Source: Ctenosaura bakeri
Lineage: Eukaryota > Chordata > Lepidosauria > Squamata > Iguanidae
Reading direction: 5' to 3'
DNA: 64,000 bases
NCBI GenBank assembly: GCA_948474755.1
Contig: CAOLHI010001660.1
Coordinates: 186,001-250,000, forward strand
The first letter of the stretch is position 1, and the number at the start of each line of letters is the position of its first letter. Of this stretch, positions 45,465 to 55,169 are shown piece by piece. A model generated the notes under the pieces. That model was not told where the DNA came from. It ran no database searches and saw only the letters and a program-made list of their open reading frames with translations. The position numbers and the translations under genes were made by a program.

Positions 45465-45880
45465 CCACCCCCCGGCTCTCGGTTTTAGCACCACCAGTAA
45501 TAACCTTCGCATCACCAAACATCTCAAAAACAGTAGTTTTATAACCAGTAGTATATTTTCCCTGGAAACAGGTCAAGGATACCAATGACACAATGGTAGT
45601 TTGGCCATACCTTTTTTTTTAAAAGGGGGAAAAAAATTTTATAAAAGAACAATCAGGCAAGTAACTTGAGTGTACCCGGACCACTACACCACCCTGGCTC
45701 TCAGTCAAGCTTTACCAGTCACAACCTTGGCAGTTCCAAGCATTTTAAAACCAGCTGTTTTCTAAAAATGAATACATTTTTTTTTTTTAAAAAAAAACAA
45801 GGATCCAGTGAAACACTGGAAGTTTGGGCATGCCTTTACTCAAACAAACAAGAAGAACTATCAACACAAGAACTATTGGG
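45465..45880 (+). repeat. Diverged tandem duplication, about 200-bp units
   Basis: Unit 1 (about 45,465-45,625) and unit 2 (about 45,690-45,845) share the order CTCTCGGTTTTAG or CTCTCAGTCAAG, ACCAGT, an AACCTT block, an AAACAGT or AACCAGCTGT block, and TTTGGCCATACC or TTTGGGCATGCC. T/A runs separate or interrupt them. The duplication lies in the spacer between the two transposon genes. No coding function is seen. Confidence 0.5.
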
Positions 45881-46189
45881 CAAAGGTGGATTCGTTCGCG
45901 AATATTAAACCCAATGTTAATGTAGATTCCAATTTTTAACACAGGCAGAGCCCTTTTCCCAAGGTGCTGGGGGCCCCCCACCCGCGGCTCCTTTCTTGGG
46001 AAAAAAAGGTCTAAAAATAGGGACCGATGTTTTCTATCACAGAAGTAAGTGCAGGCCGGATGGGGTTCATTGGTATTTACCAGTTAGGAGTATTAGTTCC
46101 CCACAGAACAATGGAGCTTTGTGGAAACATTTTACTATTGCACAGCAATAAAGCGTTCCGATAAAGGGAATGAAGGCCAAAAACAGGGA

Positions 46190-48110
46190 ACTAGACTGTC
46201 ATTCCCAGGAAGCCATTTTCCTTTTTGGCTAGGCAGGCAACGCCCCTACGGGCTGTAGCGGTGTGTTGGTTTCTTGGTCCGAGGTCTCCTGCTGGGGGGG
46301 GCCTGTGAGTCCTCGGGGTCCCCTTGTGGTGCACTGCCACCGCGGCCACCTGGCGTCTTCGGCGTCCAACACCATCCACGTTGTTTCCCCAAAGAGATGA
46401 ATGACATATCTCTTTTTAGTGAGGTCGATATTGACGCCATCAAACTGTTGCACCCCTCTAGCAGTGTGATCATCTTCTGTCTTTTCCTCAGATGCCTCGG
46501 ACCTTTCCTCTCGGAAATGTCGCTCGTTTGCCCCCGGAACAAGGAACATTGGTCCCTGAAGCTGTCCATGGCCGCGGAGGGATTGTCCTGGTCATGTTTG
46601 GGGCTGCCTGGCGGGCCTTTGCCGCAACAAGGCTCCTCCCTTTTTGGTGACAGACCCGCCCGCTGTTCCCCGCCCCCGGCGTGCTGGATGTCGTGCTGGC
46701 ACCTTCATCTGCGGATGGTGGAGAAAAAGAGAGTTACACAGCGGGTCACGGCACCTTTTTTGGACACTCCCACCATCCCGGGGATGCTCGGCACCGCCGG
46801 CAGGCCCCACGGCATCGACAGGTTTCGCCAGCGGGGGGCGTCGGGCGCGACCCACCTTGTCCATTGCTGCTTGTGCTGGTGGATCTTGAGCTGGCCGTTG
46901 GTGGTCTGGCGCTGCAACTTTCCGCCTACCCCGGGAAATTTTTGGGGGAGAAAATTTTCCCTTCATGCTTCAAGAAAATTGAGGGCGTTCCACTCCAGCG
47001 CACTGGGTCGTCTTGAGCTGCGGCCGCACATTCCCGGCCAACGCTCTGCCCCAGGTCCGTGCCGGTCACCACCCCATGCCCCCGCGCGAAACCCACACGC
47101 TTTCCTTCCACGCGGCGCCCGTCCTCCTTCCCTCGTGGATAAGTTGCTATCTGCTCTGCTTGGTTCCAACTTTGGGCCCCTTGGAGACTCCCCCTTCACT
47201 CCCTACTGAAGGGAAAAAAAGTAGTCCCCCCCTACCATGGACCGCCCTCCCGTTTTTATCTAGATCAAGGGGGGGGTTCCGGCTTACCCATGGCCCGGGA
47301 GCCAAAGGCACTGCCGCTCGGTGCCACTTACCATATGTTTCCTCGTCGGAGGCCACGTTCCCGGATCCAGCAAAAAGCTCCTGGCTGAGTTGGGGGGAGT
47401 ATTTGCTCAGCATCTGAAAAGGGAGAGGGAGAGTTATGTTGAAAGGCCCGTGGGAAACCGTATGAGTGCCCAGGAGGTTCACCCAAATGACCCCCGGCCG
47501 CCGCACTCGCACCTTCACGCGGTCCGTCCGGCCCTTCCCAAATCTCCCGCTCTTTCCCCCGCCACGAAAGCTCTGAACTACCCGGGGCGGGTTTGCGCTC
47601 GCGTCGCCGCCAAAGGATGCGCGAGAGCTCACAAAGAAGGGACAAGTGACCCTTTTTTGCCCCCGTGCGCTTGTTGGAGCCACCGCCTCCCTGTACTCCA
47701 GCCTCATTCTCTTTGCTTTGTCCGGCATTCCTCGGCTGTGCGTTTTGCCCCCGCCTGTTCAGTTCCCTGGCAATCTCCACAAAGATCTCTAGGTTCCGGT
47801 GGGACTCCCGGGGTTAGGGTCTTTTTTGCCCCATCGGGGAAGGTCCCGGATCTCGGGGAAACCCTCCAAGCAACACCGCGCCCCCTTGCAGCCCTCCGTG
47901 ACAACTGGAAAACCCCCCCCTTCCATGGAGGATCTGGCCGCCTCTGAAAAGTTCGCCTCAAGCATGCCCCCCCCTTCCCGGGGGGCTCTCCCCTTCCGCT
48001 TCCACCTTGTTCCATCACCAGCGTGGACCAATTGCGGGCAGAGCCAGCAAAGATTTTCCCCCGGGAAATGGCCTGCAAGGAAACACACAACAGGAAGAGG
48101 GTTAAAAACC
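46190..48110 (-). pseudogene. Harbinger Myb/SANT-like accessory gene, frameshifted
   Basis: On the minus strand, LEIFVEIARELNRRG (near 47,755-47,795) is followed in a different frame by AEECRTK (near 47,720-47,740) and in another by KAKRMRLEYREAV (near 47,681-47,718). Together these make the second and third helices of a Myb/SANT-type DNA-binding domain in the form found in Harbinger accessory proteins. An upstream NWSTL near 48,020 could be the start of helix 1. A spliced internal exon at 47,332-47,413 reads MLSKYSPQLSQEL and DEETYG. A downstream acidic frame at 46,229-46,549 contains SEASEEKTEDD. The protein would bind the transposon ends and bring the transposase into the nucleus (family knowledge). 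Frameshifts make it inactive. The outer limits are approximate because the gene is fragmented. Confidence 0.65.
47332..47413 (-). other. Internal exon of the Myb-like gene
   Basis: On the minus strand, the acceptor CTCCCTCTCCCTTTTCAG is followed by ATGCTGAGCAAATACTCC. The donor AAACATATG/GTAAGT closes the exon. Both splice sites are canonical and the acceptor has a strong pyrimidine tract. The 82-nt exon is open in one frame. It lies 3' of the SANT segment, in the correct order for one transcript. Confidence 0.6.
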
Positions 48111-48199
48111 CTTTTCCCAAACCCCCAATGCGATCCCGTGCCCTGCTATGTTTGGCAGGGCGGCAAGGATTCCACGCAAGGGAGCCTAGGGAAAACCAC

Positions 48200-51100
48200 T
48201 TTGGCGCCCACAAGTATGTGGGGCAATGAACAAAAAACAGGTGACAGAAGGGAGACGATGGGAGGAGGAGAGGTCCAATTACAGTTCTCCTTTGCCCCCG
48301 TCTGACCAAGGAGGATGGAGGGCTTGGCTATGGGGGAGGATGAGGACATCGCCCCCCCCAAAAAAGATTTCCAGGGGCACCAGCAATTTTTTCCCTTTAC
48401 CCCTAGGTTTGTGGCATTGCGGAGAGCGAGAGAAACCCCCCCCAAAGGGAGAAATTATTTTGTTTTGCCATGCCATTTTCGCATCCCCATGATAATTTGT
48501 CCCCTCCCCTTTTTCCCCGGGTTTCCAAATGCCAAGCTGACATCGTAAGATACTGCAATTCCAAAAATTTCCCGGGGCTAAGGAGAGGCCTAATGGAGAG
48601 GGATGTAGTTTTTACCGGGAAAGTAATACTTTTTAGTTCCCCACCCCCGGAAATTGCCCTGATATAAGGCCAGGTGTGCGTGTGTGTGCACGTGCAGGCA
48701 CTGAAAATGCGTTGCGTTCGAAAATGAGAACAGCTGTGCCTTTTTTGAGGTGGAAACCAAATAAGGAGAAGTACCCAAAAGTAAATTTCTGTTGCGCTTT
48801 AAGAGGCAGGGCAGCCCTGGCTGGCCCCGAGAGCTTATAGTACCACGGCACCGCTGGTGTGGCAAAAAAAATGCACGCGCGCGCACACACACACACACAC
48901 ATCACATCACGAAGCATTGCACGGCTAACGATTAGCACCCCTGTTATGACACCCCCGAGAACAGCTATCTAGGGGAGCAGAATCAGCCCCGCCTAATAGG
49001 GGGGTTTTCCCCAAAAATTTTGTTTGGGAAATTTAAAAAAACAGACCATTTCCCTCCCCAATCCAAGCAGGCCGAAAAACCCCCCCGCCCTCTCGCGCGC
49101 ACGGACAGTGATGGCGGCAGGGACCATAGCACCTAGAGGGGACCAGCTACAGCCTCCAATGAGGCAAAAGTTCGGTGGGGCTGGGCGCCCCACACGCACT
49201 TGGGCATCGCCCCCGGGAAAAAAGGGCCCGGGGAAGGGGAAAAGGGACCGCAAAAGGCCCCCGGCCGTCCACGGAACCGTGGACACCCACAACCCCAAAA
49301 ACCCTTTCCCTTTCCCCGGTCCCAACCTCCCCCGCATTTCCCCCCCCTTCCTGAAGATGGCCGCGCGGCCAGCTCCGGGGCACCGAAAGCAAACAGGGAT
49401 GTCGCGGGAAAGGGGCCGCCCGTTCCCGCGAGACCAGGATGTATGGGCGATGATCCCCCTAGTGGCGGAACGAAGTAACGGCAGCAATGTCTAGGCGGGA
49501 GATGGGTGCACGTGGGAACTTTTTTTTCCCCCCAAACCCCAGGACGTGGCTTCTCCTGTTCCACCCAGCAGCAATGGCGGAAAAGAAGGGGGGGAAAAGG
49601 AGCGGGGGAAAAGCTGGCGCTTGCAAGGTGGAGCGGTGGGGTGGGGGGCTTATGCACCGCGAGCACCCTTGGGCCCGGCACCGCACCTCGAGACCGTGGC
49701 CTACTGCCTCTCAAGGCGGGGAAAAGGAGGGGGTCACGGGCAGAGGTGGCACGGCGATTGCGTGCAGTGAGGGGCGCCCCCCTCCCCGCGAGACCACCGC
49801 ACTATGAGACATTGTACGTGATGTGGATGGCCGCGGGCTCCCCCGCATGGGTGGTGCCGACGGGGGAGAACAGCGTGAGTGACACGAAGTAACACCTACT
49901 CCACTGCCGTCCCGCACCGCGGCAATGGAGCAGTGAATAAAAATTTTCCTTTCCTTACAGGGAGAACAGGGCCAGCGCAAAGGCTGGAGGAGCCCGAGGA
50001 AGCCGCGACGCGGGGGGAAGGTTAAAGGGAAAGGGGCGAGGTCAGCGCGCGCAAGGTTGTGGAGGGGGGAAAATTTAAAGGGGGTTTTTCCGAAGACTAT
50101 TCCAGGACATGGGTTGGGGTGGCCACGTTTCTATCTAACTCTCCACACAGGCTCCAGGTTACCTTCACCAGAGGGAGAGGAGAGGGGCCACTTGGGCTGC
50201 GCGGCGCCACGACGACTAAAGTTCTCCCCCCCCCCCTGTTTTTCCCCCGTTCCCAAATTCGTCCCACCCCACCCCCACATCCCTCGACGCTCACCTGCCC
50301 CCTGTTCTAAGCTGTAAATAGTTTCAAATGTATTTATTAATAAAAAATTATTATTTAACAAAAAACCCGCCCCGAGGTGTTTTCATTTTGCATGGTTTGT
50401 GCTGGGGCACACACCATGCGCACAACAGAGGTCGTGGAGGCGGCACCGACTAGGGCACAAAAGGTTCCCCTGGCACAATGCCAGCGCCTGGTGTCGCCCT
50501 TGCCCTCCCCCCCCCCCCCCAGCCGGGTGGCCTAAAAGGGGCCCGCTTCCTCCTACCGGCGGATACTTCGCGGGGGGTGGCAGCACCTGTGGAGAGAGAG
50601 GTGTTTAGTTCCCCCGCACAAGCACCCCCTTGTTGCAGCCTGGCCTCCCCCCACCCTCCCGCGACCCCCCCCCTCCGTGGTGGCCATGACAAGCTAAGGG
50701 GGGAAGCAACAAGCAGGGGAATGGTGCAATCATTTTACGCAGTCACAGCACACAGGCAAAAAAACCCCACAAACCAACCCACACAACCCGACCCCCTTGC
50801 TCCGCGCATGGCCACGCGCGGCTTTCCGCTACCCACACGAAGCACGCGAACCGGCCATGGTCACCCCGCTTACACCTTTCCACAGCATGTTGAAATGTTT
50901 GTCTTCTTCACCGCCCCTCCCCGCCACCCCCCCCGCACGGCAAGTGAGCCGCCCGACCCCCCTGGCAACGCGCGGTCCCCCCCCCCGGCCCCAAAAAACA
51001 GGCCTGGGCAAACCGCTTCACGCAACAAGCGGTTAAAACCGGGAAAAGGGGGTGAACGGGCCACTCCCGGGGCCTTAAACCCTTCCCCCCAAAACCCCCA

Positions 51101-51520
51101 CAACCCTTTCTCGGTAAAGTTAAAAAAACCTTTCCTTAAGCTTTTTCCCCCGGTCCTGGTGGGAGAAGAACTTCTTGCTGCAACGCCGCCCGACTCCTGA
51201 AAAAAAATGGCGCCCTCCTGCTCTGTTGGGGCGGGGCGACCGTTGGCGCCATGGCCCGCCCACCTTTTACGTCACGCCAAAAAAAAGCCCGTATTTTTGC
51301 TTTTACACATCCGGGAACGATCTCCATAGAGCGATTTAAAAAAAAAAGCACCTTCTCTCCCCGGGTTTTTTAAAAAAATCGCGCGCTGGCCGATGCTGCC
51401 GCCCGGGATGCGCTTGAACGTGCGGAGCCTCAGAAATATATTCGACACAGAGCACTATAACGGGGGGAAAGCGCTCTTCGGGGTCCCCCATGCCAATTAA
51501 ACTCCCCTGTGGAAAGGGCC
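48200..51520. other. GC-rich right part of the Harbinger element, no firm gene
   Basis: Many overlapping frames of 60-240 codons lie on both strands, as expected in stop-poor GC-rich DNA. None has a recognised domain. On the plus strand, GAGAACAGC/GTGAGT (near 49,874) and TTTCCTTTCCTTACAG/GG (near 49,960) form a donor/acceptor pair around a short candidate intron, so an extra small gene cannot be excluded. The region upstream of the minus-strand gene should also hold its promoter. Confidence 0.4.
48882..48901. repeat. (GC)n/(AC)n microsatellite
   Basis: GCGCGC followed by about ten AC units, inside the Harbinger element. Confidence 0.9.
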
Positions 51521-51523
51521 TGA

Positions 51524-51580
51524 GAGAAGGTAAAAATTTTTGAGGTCACCTAGAGGAAATTTTAAAACTTTTTGGACACA
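51524..51580 (-). mobile_element. tRNA-headed SINE, antisense, second part
   Basis: GAGAGAAGG followed by TTGAGGTCACCTAGAGGAAA aligns, with substitutions, to the SINE segment expected after the break at 41,271. The body end is missing. It supports insertion of the transposon into a SINE, but the match is short. Confidence 0.45.
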
Positions 51581-51584
51581 TGCA

Positions 51585-52505
51585 CATGCCTGCTGCTGTG
51601 TCCCTTTTGTCAGAGAAGTGAGAGAAGTGGGAGCATGGGTGGTGCAGGTGCTGAAACTGCTCCCTCAAACGAGGGAGAAGTTTTGGCATACACACACACA
51701 CACACGGCTGCTATTTCCCTGTTGCTGCTTCTGGTGTTGGTATGAGGGTGTTATCAGCCTGCAACCTTCCCCCAGATTTGATATAGTTTAATTGGCAGAA
51801 TACGATTTAAGTGGCAAAATACATTAGCTGGCAATTGATATAAAATGAGCCCCAAGTAACTTTTAAGAGGAAAATTACTGACTGAACATATGTGCTGCAA
51901 AGTAGGTCACAGGATTTCCTCTAAGCATAGCCAAGGTCATTGTCAGGCAGATTATCGGGTTTAAATCCGGAGATAATAGGCTTAAACTAGAGTTATAACA
52001 TCTCTGATACCACACAATAGAATGGAAAGTTCCCACCAAAACACTGAGTGTTTCAGTCCTTCATCCTAAAACGTGGATATTTTCCTGCATTGGATGAAAA
52101 AGGGGGTTTGTCATGCATTGTAAACACTGTACTCCTTAAAGACAACCCCTCTCTAAGACATTGCCTGGTGCCCCTGGATCACCAAAAAACAGCAGCACCT
52201 TTGTACCTGTCCCCAGTTTATACTTACTATCCCAACAACATTTAGAGGGCTGCATGATTTTCCCCTTTTCCCGCTCTGTTCTAATTCCATTAGAAGCAGT
52301 CCTCCAAGAAACTAAATTGTTGACTAACGGCTTTTTTTTTTTTTTATAGCTGTACTTGATATCTGACAGTTTGTTTAAATATTAGTATTCAATGTCTGGC
52401 CATTACAATGTAATCTGAAGCAACTTTGATGAGCACTCTTAGGTCCAGATGTGTAAAATTACAGCCTCAATTAGGATTCATATTGGATTGGATAATACTA
52501 TCTGG
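51585..52505. other. No gene seen
   Basis: A (CA)n run lies at about 51,690-51,705. No recognised element otherwise. Confidence 0.5.
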
Positions 52506-52509
52506 TGCC

Positions 52510-52722
52510 TAAGTACCCTAAAGGCATTAGATCCTATCTCATCTTAGAAGGTAAGCAGAAACAGCCCTGGTTAGTACTTGGATGAGAGACTGACAATGAA
52601 TCCCAGGTGATGGAGGCTATCTTTCAGAGGAAGAAACCAACAAAACCAACTTGTCTCAGAAAACTGTAAAATTCATGGAGTTGCCATGGCGACTGGCAAT
52701 TTGAGAGCACACACGCACACAT
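52510..52722 (+). mobile_element. 5S-rRNA-headed SINE
   Basis: AAGGCATTAGATCCTATCTC, AAGGTAAGCAGAAACAGCCC and TTAGTACTTGGATGAGAGAC make a diverged 5S head. CTTTCAGAGGAAGAAACC and TTCATGGAGTTGCCATGGCG with GAGAGCACACACGCACAC form the body and tail. Confidence 0.8.
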
Positions 52723-52724
52723 AT

Positions 52725-53325
52725 ACAAATAATAACAAACATGGAGAGATAAGTCATATTGAATGGTATTTGGGGATTGGTCAGAAACAGTATTTCGATT
52801 ATGTCTGTGAGCAATACCATCAAGGTTTAGGTTACCTATTATATATACAGGTCACAAGAGAAATGTCATTTTTATATCATATGACAGCTTGGCTGGGAAT
52901 AATAAGAACAGTAGTCCAACACATCTGGAGGGCTTCAGGCTGGAGACAGCTTCTTTAGAAGATATTTCCTCCTACTTTATGTGGTTCACTGCCACATGGC
53001 CAGAGAGCAAAGCTGCCAAAGAGTTCCTTTATTTACCAGCCTTGGTTTATATTGTTTGAGGGAGTTCCTGGGATCGGCCAGCCACATGTTCATGTGAGAA
53101 AACAGACACATAGTTTCTATGTGATTTCTTGCCAAGGCCCAGATATGTATTAAAAGAATTATGTTTGTTGTGCAAGAATCTGGAACAACATTCAAATACT
53201 CTTTTGGTTTTAAAATGTGGAAAAATGTAACCCTGAACATTGCAACACATCAGCACAATGATTAATAGACACAGTCAACTCTTCTGGACCAAAAAGAACT
53301 CAAATTCAGTACAGAAAGTAGAGAA
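52725..53325. other. No gene seen
   Basis: A short 'AGTCCAACACATCTGGAGGG' phrase near 52,911 belongs to the ACTACAACTCCCA-type short elements, but the rest is missing. No gene. Confidence 0.45.
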
Positions 53326-53327
53326 AT

Positions 53328-53486
53328 TAAAGGCACAATCCAGTCTAAACAAATCATTTATAATGTATGCCTATACATTTACTCAGATGTAAGAGACTTA
53401 TTTACAAGTAAGTATGGATAGGTTTGCTACCCTAAAGCTCCATTAACTTCAGCAGGAACAATACACATTGCACAATTCTATGTATG
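53328..53486. mobile_element. Possible short palindromic element
   Basis: GGCACAATCCAGTC near 53,332 and CATTGCACAATTCTATG near 53,467 are partly complementary ends. TACTCAGATGTAAGAGACTT and ACAAGTAAGTATGGATAGG lie inside. This resembles a widespread reptile element carrying AAGTCC and ACTTAC motifs. It is diverged. Confidence 0.4.
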
Positions 53487-53488
53487 TT

Positions 53489-53524
53489 TTGTTACTTTGT
53501 GCCTTCAAGTCAGTTCTAACTTAT
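53489..53524 (-). mobile_element. tRNA-headed SINE, antisense, first part
   Basis: TTTGTTACTTTGTGCCTTCA then AGTCAGTTCTAACTTAT is the complement of the SINE tail. The SINE continues at 54,100 after an LTR insertion that duplicated CTTAT. Confidence 0.75.
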
Positions 53525-54099
53525 TGTCCACACCTGGTCTGGGCTGGCAGCCAGGAGAAGCTGATAATACAGGTCAAGAAGCTCAGGTAGTTAAGCAATT
53601 AGTCAGTTTACTTTAGGAACAACCTTACAAATGAGAAGCAAATAATGATCACAGCAATGTCCATAGATCAACAGCAGGCAATACAAACACAGATCAAACA
53701 GCAGAATAACAGGCAAGCGAAGCAAACAGAAACATGCAGGGGACAAATTTTCAGTTGATTGCTGACAAAGGCTAGAGGGGAAAGGCTCAGTTCTTATAGA
53801 TTCCAAGGTCAGCGCAGCTGCTGCCTGATTAATTGGTGCTTGGCATAAATTCACTGGGAGCAATTCAGGAGGCCCTTTTGCTGTCTACACTGGGCAAAGG
53901 TAGGTATGGATAGAGCATTCCCTGTGTCAGAATGAGCAGTGCTCCCTGCTAGGGCTGACACTTCTGTCCCTGGGGCAGCTGGTGATACTATCTGCTCTGC
54001 AGGTTCTGCTGCAGCAGTCTCTGTGCCAGGGCTCAGAGCAGGTTCTTCTGCCTCAAACTCTGAGTCTGAGTCTATGTCCTGGAAGCCCATGACACTTAT
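53520..54099 (-). mobile_element. Solo LTR with acidic U3 reading frame, in a SINE
   Basis: The LTR occupies 53,525-54,094 (570 bp), starts TGTCCACACC and ends GCCCATGACA. CTTAT flanks both sides (53,520-53,524; 54,095-54,099). Minus orientation is suggested by a 79-codon minus frame at 53,851-54,090. It begins four bases inside the LTR edge with MGFQDIDSDSEFEAEEPAL and stays acidic and Ser/Glu/Pro-rich. The frame could be the end of an internal gene that reads into the 3' LTR, as happens in some LTR retrotransposons (inference). There is no internal region, so the gene itself is absent. The SINE host resumes directly after. Confidence 0.85.
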
Positions 54100-54294
54100 G
54101 GCAACTCTAAAGGAACCCTGTCACAGGGTTTTCTTGGCAAGATCTGTTCAGATGGGGTTTGCCTTTCCCTTCCTCTGAGACTGAAAGAATGGATTTGCCC
54201 AAGATCCCCCAGTGGGTTTCTGTGGCTGAGTGTGGATTCAAATCCTGGTCAACAGAGTCGTAGACCAACACTCAAACCACTGCATCATGCTGGC
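54100..54294 (-). mobile_element. tRNA-headed SINE, antisense, second part
   Basis: GTCACAGGGTTTTCTTGGCA, TTTGCCCAAGATCCCCCAGT and TTCAAATCCTGGTCAACAGA (B-box complement) lead to CTCAAACCACTGCATCATGC (A-box complement). This is the body and head of the SINE whose tail is at 53,489-53,524. Confidence 0.85.
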
Positions 54295-54297
54295 CCA

Positions 54298-55045
54298 CTT
54301 ACTTAGGAGTAAGTCCAACTAACTTACTTCCAGGTACGTATATTTGGGTTACCATCTAAAAAACTAACAAGGGAATAAGTAACCTGGTTTCTTTTAATTC
54401 CTTGTAAATTTCTCATATATTTTATTTGTAATTCATTTCCACAGAATTAAATTAGTATCTGGATAAAAACCCATATACAATACGTATTTCAATATATTTT
54501 TCTGAATATATTTCTCACAAGATCTGTATACCATTCAGCATAATCTGATACATGGCATGCCTACTTAGAAGTAAGTTCCTTGCACATACTTCAGACAAAA
54601 CATCTCAGTGAAATGCCTTTTGGTGCATATTCTTTTTGAGTGGATAACTGCATTACAAATTTCTGAGAAGTGCAAAATAATTGGCACATCCAGACTGATT
54701 GAAAAATTCCAGATTTCATTCCTGTTCTTTCTGATTTTATACTAGGTTAAAATAAACCAACCTGAGGAGCTAGTATAAAAAGTCTCTGATCATACCAGGA
54801 GCTGACAGAAAATATTCTGGGATAAACAAAATGTGTATGGATCTCTAGAATAAAATTGGAAGGAACAAGAACAAAAGCTGAAAGTTTCTGATCATTTCTA
54901 TCAGTCTGGATGTGTTTTGAAGGATAATTATTTTCCAATTCTTACATGATCCCAGAAAGCTGAGATCAGGTCAGTTTGAATCTGAATGCACAAAGATCAA
55001 ACTTTTCAAGCATCTCTATTTCAAAATAAGAATTACAGACAGTAG
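54298..55045. other. No gene seen
   Basis: AT-rich. GGAGTAAGTCCAACTAAC near 54,306 belongs to the AAGTCC-type short element seen at 53,328 but is truncated. Confidence 0.45.
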
Positions 55046-55049
55046 AAAA

Positions 55050-55165
55050 AGTGACTTTTTTGAGATACACTTTCACAATTCTCCAGCCAGCATAGTCTCT
55101 AGCCATGCTGGCTGGGGGATTCTGGGAGCTGTAGTCAAACAGGTAAATCTTCCAAGCACAGTGAG
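55050..55165. mobile_element. Short palindromic element
   Basis: AAAAGTGACTTTTTTGAG at the left and TAGTCAAACAGGTAAATC at the right frame CCAGCCAGCATAGTC and GCCATGCTGGCTGG, which are inverted copies of each other. It is related to the copy at 30,008. Confidence 0.5.
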
Positions 55166-55169
55166 ACTG

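Larger units (their letters stand above)
41269..51523. mobile_element. PIF/Harbinger DNA transposon, 10.2 kb, two-gene architecture
   Basis: The element runs from 41,272 to 51,520. It starts GGCCTTTTCCACATGGGG and ends CCCCTGTGGAAAGGGCC, inverted repeats of about 27 bp with a few mismatches, including AATT at both inner edges. TGA flanks both sides (41,269-41,271; 51,521-51,523), the 3-bp duplication typical of this superfamily. Inside are a spliced transposase gene on the plus strand (41,683-44,037) and a Myb/SANT-type gene on the minus strand (about 46,200-48,100), the expected pair for Harbinger elements. Both are broken by frameshifts. The element is GC- and CpG-rich with many G, C, A and T runs and contrasts sharply with its AT-rich flanks. 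It inserted in a SINE. It carries a CR1 fragment at 44,660 and is larger than typical family members of 3-5 kb (from memory). Confidence 0.9.

Noticed and set aside
46274..47209. 311-codon plus-strand frame inside the Harbinger element
   Set aside because: The region is stop-poor because it is GC-rich. The frame overlaps the Myb-like gene on the other strand and shows no domain.
50478..51200. 240-codon plus-strand frame, proline-rich
   Set aside because: Composition follows the C-rich runs of the element, no known domain is seen and no splice or start context supports it.
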